64,000 bases of DNA from Thiohalophilus sp. (GTDB taxonomy: Bacteria > Pseudomonadota > Gammaproteobacteria > UBA6429 > Thiohalophilaceae), in the NCBI RefSeq assembly GCF_034521165.1, contig NZ_JAXHMV010000008.1:248001-312000 (forward strand), given 5' to 3'. Shown here piece after piece: positions 61,903 through 64,000 of the stretch. A program made the translations under genes and the position numbers. The notes under the pieces are model-generated. The model was not told the DNA's origin and did not search any database. It saw nothing but the letters and a program-made list of their open reading frames with translations. Each line of letters begins with the position of its first letter. Position 1 is the stretch's first letter.

Positions 61903-63159
61903 ATGAATCTTACCGAACTCAAACAAAAACATGTCGCCGATCTGATTGTCCTCGCCGAGGAAATGAGCATCGAAGGGATGTCCCGTTCACGCAAGCAGGA
62001 CATCATTTTTTCCATTCTCAAGGCTCACGCCAAAAGTGGCGAAGACATTTATGGCGATGGAGTCCTGGAGATACTGCAGGACGGTTTCGGTTTTCTGCGC
62101 TCGGCGGAAAGCTCCTACATGGCCGGACCGGATGACATTTATGTCTCGCCCAGCCAGATTCGCCGGTTTTCCCTGCGTACCGGCGATACCATCGCCGGCA
62201 AGATTCGCCCGCCCAAGGACAGCGAGCGCTATTTCGCGATGCTCAAGGTCAACGAGATCAACTTTGAGCCGCCGGAAAAAGCCAAGAACAAGGTGTTGTT
62301 CGAAAACCTGACGCCGCTGCACCCCAATGAGCGCATGCAGCTGGAGATCGGCAACGGCAGCTCCGAGGACATCACCGCCCGGGTTATCGATATGGTGGCG
62401 CCGATCGGCAAGGGGCAGCGTGCCCTGGTGGTTTCGCCGCCCAAGGCCGGCAAGACCATGATGTTGCACAACATCGCCCACTCGATTACCCACAACTATC
62501 CCGAATGCCATCTGATCGTCCTGTTGATCGACGAGCGGCCGGAGGAAGTGACCGAGATGTCCCGCTCGGTGCGTGGCGAGGTGGTCTCCAGTACCTTCGA
62601 CGAACCCGCCAGCCGCCATGTGCAGGTGGCCGAGATGGTGATCGAAAAGGCCAAGCGTCTGGTGGAACACAAAAAAGACGTGGTGATCCTGCTCGATTCC
62701 ATCACCCGTCTGGGCCGTGCCTACAACACGGTAGTACCCTCCTCGGGCAAGGTGCTGACCGGCGGCGTGGACGCCAACGCCCTGCAACGGCCCAAGCGCT
62801 TTTTCGGCGCGGCACGCAACATCGAGGAAGGCGGCAGCCTGACCATTATCGCCACCGCACTGGTGGAAACCGGCTCGCGCATGGATGATGTGATCTACGA
62901 GGAATTCAAGGGCACCGGTAACATGGAGATCCATATGGATCGCAAGATCGCCGAAAAACGGATTTATCCCTCGATCAACATCAATCGCTCCGGCACCCGT
63001 CGCGAGGAGCTGCTGACCGGCCCCGACGAGCTGCAGAAAATGTGGATCTTGCGCAAGGTGGTGCATGATATGGATGAAGTGGCTGCAATGGAGTTTTTGC
63101 ATAACAAGCTCGAGGCGACCAAGACCAATGCCGAGTTCTTTGACTCCATGAAACGCTGA
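61903..63159 (+). CDS. rho: transcription termination factor Rho
   Basis: The 418-residue length is standard. It begins [40 protein letters not shown] is the RNA-binding CSD, and [20 protein letters not shown] the P-loop. [20 protein letters not shown] and the R-loop region follow. It is a hexameric RNA helicase. Confidence 0.98.
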   Translation: MNLTELKQKHVADLIVLAEEMSIEGMSRSRKQDIIFSILKAHAKSGEDIYGDGVLEILQDGFGFLRSAESSYMAGPDDIYVSPSQIRRFSLRTGDTIAGKIRPPKDSERYFAMLKVNEINFEPPEKAKNKVLFENLTPLHPNERMQLEIGNGSSEDITARVIDMVAPIGKGQRALVVSPPKAGKTMMLHNIAHSITHNYPECHLIVLLIDERPEEVTEMSRSVRGEVVSSTFDEPASRHVQVAEMVIEKAKRLVEHKKDVVILLDSITRLGRAYNTVVPSSGKVLTGGVDANALQRPKRFFGAARNIEEGGSLTIIATALVETGSRMDDVIYEEFKGTGNMEIHMDRKIAEKRIYPSININRSGTRREELLTGPDELQKMWILRKVVHDMDEVAAMEFLHNKLEATKTNAEFFDSMKR

Positions 63160-63205
63160 ACCGCGGTGGGCTCCGTTGCCGATCCTTGTGCATTGACGAG
63201 GGCCG

Positions 63206-63244
63206 GCGCCTCGCTGGTGTGCGGCTCTTCGCAGCGCGAGGCGC
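63206..63244. other. imperfect dyad after rho
   Basis: GCGCCTCGCTG (63206-63216) and the inverse-like CAGCGCGAGGCGC (63232-63244) can pair. No T-run follows. The rest of 63160-63453 shows nothing clear. Confidence 0.4.
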
Positions 63245-63453
63245 AAAATCCGATCGATCTGCCTCGATGAGGTAAAAACCCTGCTTTTACAGTTCCTTGT
63301 ACGCCGTTGTTGAGGCGGTTTGTGAGCCGGTGCACGTGCCCGGTTTTGACAGGGGCGCTGAAAACGACGACTATTTGGATATCGGTATGGCGTGCTTGGC
63401 GTTCCATACCGGTCTGACTCCCAATAGCGATCGCGGTGAAGCAGGACCGACCT

Positions 63454-63804
63454 ATGACCAAACCCGAGACGGCGTGTCATATCGATTTTGATGCCTGGGC
63501 CCATCTGGCCGAGACCGATCCCGAGCGTTTCGAGAGCCTGCGTAACCGGGTTCTCAATTACTGTATCGACCGCGCGCCGGCGGATCGCCGGGAGCGCTTG
63601 CGTTGCCTGCAATGGCGGGTTAACCAGGTACGTAACACCGCCAGCAACCCCCTGTCGGCCTGCATTTCCATTTCCAACATGATGTGGGATACCTTCAGCC
63701 ACCTGGGCGAGGCCTACGAGGATTTGCAGCACTCCCGCCGGCCTTTCCGGCGTTGCGCGCGGATTTTGCCGTTTCCCGCTCCGCAACAGCGCGACAAGGC
63801 CTGA
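63454..63804 (+). CDS. DUF3135 protein
   Basis: The ATG at 63454 gives 116 residues. FDAWAHLAETDPERFESLRN and LRCLQWRVNQVRNTASNPLS are the DUF3135 motifs, found in marine and other gammaproteobacteria. The protein is cytosolic and helical with several cysteines. The function is unknown. Confidence 0.8.
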   Translation: MTKPETACHIDFDAWAHLAETDPERFESLRNRVLNYCIDRAPADRRERLRCLQWRVNQVRNTASNPLSACISISNMMWDTFSHLGEAYEDLQHSRRPFRRCARILPFPAPQQRDKA

Positions 63805-63818
63805 ATTGGCGCAAACAC

Positions 63819-63848
63819 TTGCCCTGCGATAGTTGATTCCCGTATGAT
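63819..63848 (+). promoter_or_regulatory. promoter candidate of rpmE
   Basis: TTGCCC (63819-63824) and TATGAT (63843-63848) are separated by 18 bases. The rpmE start is 75 bases downstream. Confidence 0.45.
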
Positions 63849-63923
63849 CGCCGGCCTCGTTGCGTATGGTGCTCCGGAGAGGCCGGGGTGGCGATACGCC
63901 CGAAAGAGACTGTGAGGTTACCC

Positions 63924-64000
63924 ATGAAAGCTGAAATCCACCCCGCTTACCAGGAAGTGTCTGTCACCTGCAGTTGTGGCAATCACTTCACCACCCGTTC
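63924..64000 (+). CDS. rpmE: ribosomal protein L31, N-terminal part (partial)
   Basis: The first 25 complete codons read [20 protein letters not shown] and HFTTR, the L31 N-terminus with the first zinc cysteines (CSC). The gene runs out of the window. The C-type zinc form is indicated by the cysteine pair. Confidence 0.93.
   Translation, partial: MKAEIHPAYQEVSVTCSCGNHFTTR

Noticed and set aside
61987..63786. 599-residue minus-strand open frame
   Set aside because: It is antisense to rho and DUF3135, and its composition is histidine/glycine-rich shadow sequence.

Overview
The window looks like chromosomal DNA of a sulfur-oxidising gammaproteobacterium, probably Chromatiales-like. The evidence is the gene order argH / algZ-algR / hemC-hemD-hemX-hemY with cyaA close by, the rhlB / trxA / rho / rpmE block, soxYZ, a cbb3 oxidase behind an FNR-type regulator, and a PEP-CTERM protein plus the end of an exosortase-associated type decarboxylase. 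No rRNA, tRNA, CRISPR array or replication origin was recognised.

Layout. 1-3.7 kb: end of a PLP decarboxylase, a methyltransferase/GNAT pair, a decayed DUF389 gene and another methyltransferase. 3.7-6.9 kb: an accessory patch with a broken REP-associated transposase split by a chemotaxis-receptor fragment and 31-bp inverted ends, an XRE regulator divergent from a CsrA-XRE fusion, and ccdAB. 7-25 kb: ubiB, an SDR protein, a flavodoxin-reductase-like protein, the hem operon, algZR, argH, a degenerate GGDEF protein, class I adenylate cyclase, two DUF302 proteins (one fused to a dihaem cytochrome c) and DUF938. 25.6-30.5 kb: esterase, soxYZ, an encapsulated-ferritin-type protein, DUF192, a beta-propeller protein and a SoxW-like thioredoxin. 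30.5-40 kb: sucA-sucB-lpd, a GltB-like FMN protein and a GGDEF-EAL protein. 40-45.9 kb: an ECF sigma/anti-sigma operon, DoxX, an EGKCG-repeat (HvfA-type) peptide, a CMD-family protein and a VWA PEP-CTERM protein. 46.3-52.8 kb: CopZ-like protein, tatABC, HIT and hisBHAFIE. 53-59.7 kb: fnr, ccoNOQP, ccoGH. 59.8-64 kb: rhlB, trxA, rho, DUF3135, start of rpmE.

The regulatory DNA is the most informative part. Two sox transcription units carry near-identical control regions: a sigma-54 -24/-12 element and, about 80 bp upstream, a 24-bp element that matches at 18 positions. The PEP-CTERM gene also has a sigma-54 element. The ECF sigma operon and the EGKCG peptide share a bipartite promoter (TTGTAAGGA, 12 nt, GACGACCAA), so they are probably one regulon. 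Perfect FNR boxes lie before ccoN and, at an ideal -41.5, before the cytochrome-DUF302 gene. Several intergenic repeat families are present: an inverted-pair family built on CGCAGAGGACGC, GACGAGG heptamers that form the 3' ends of two genes, and a REP-like hairpin with a compensatory base-pair change.
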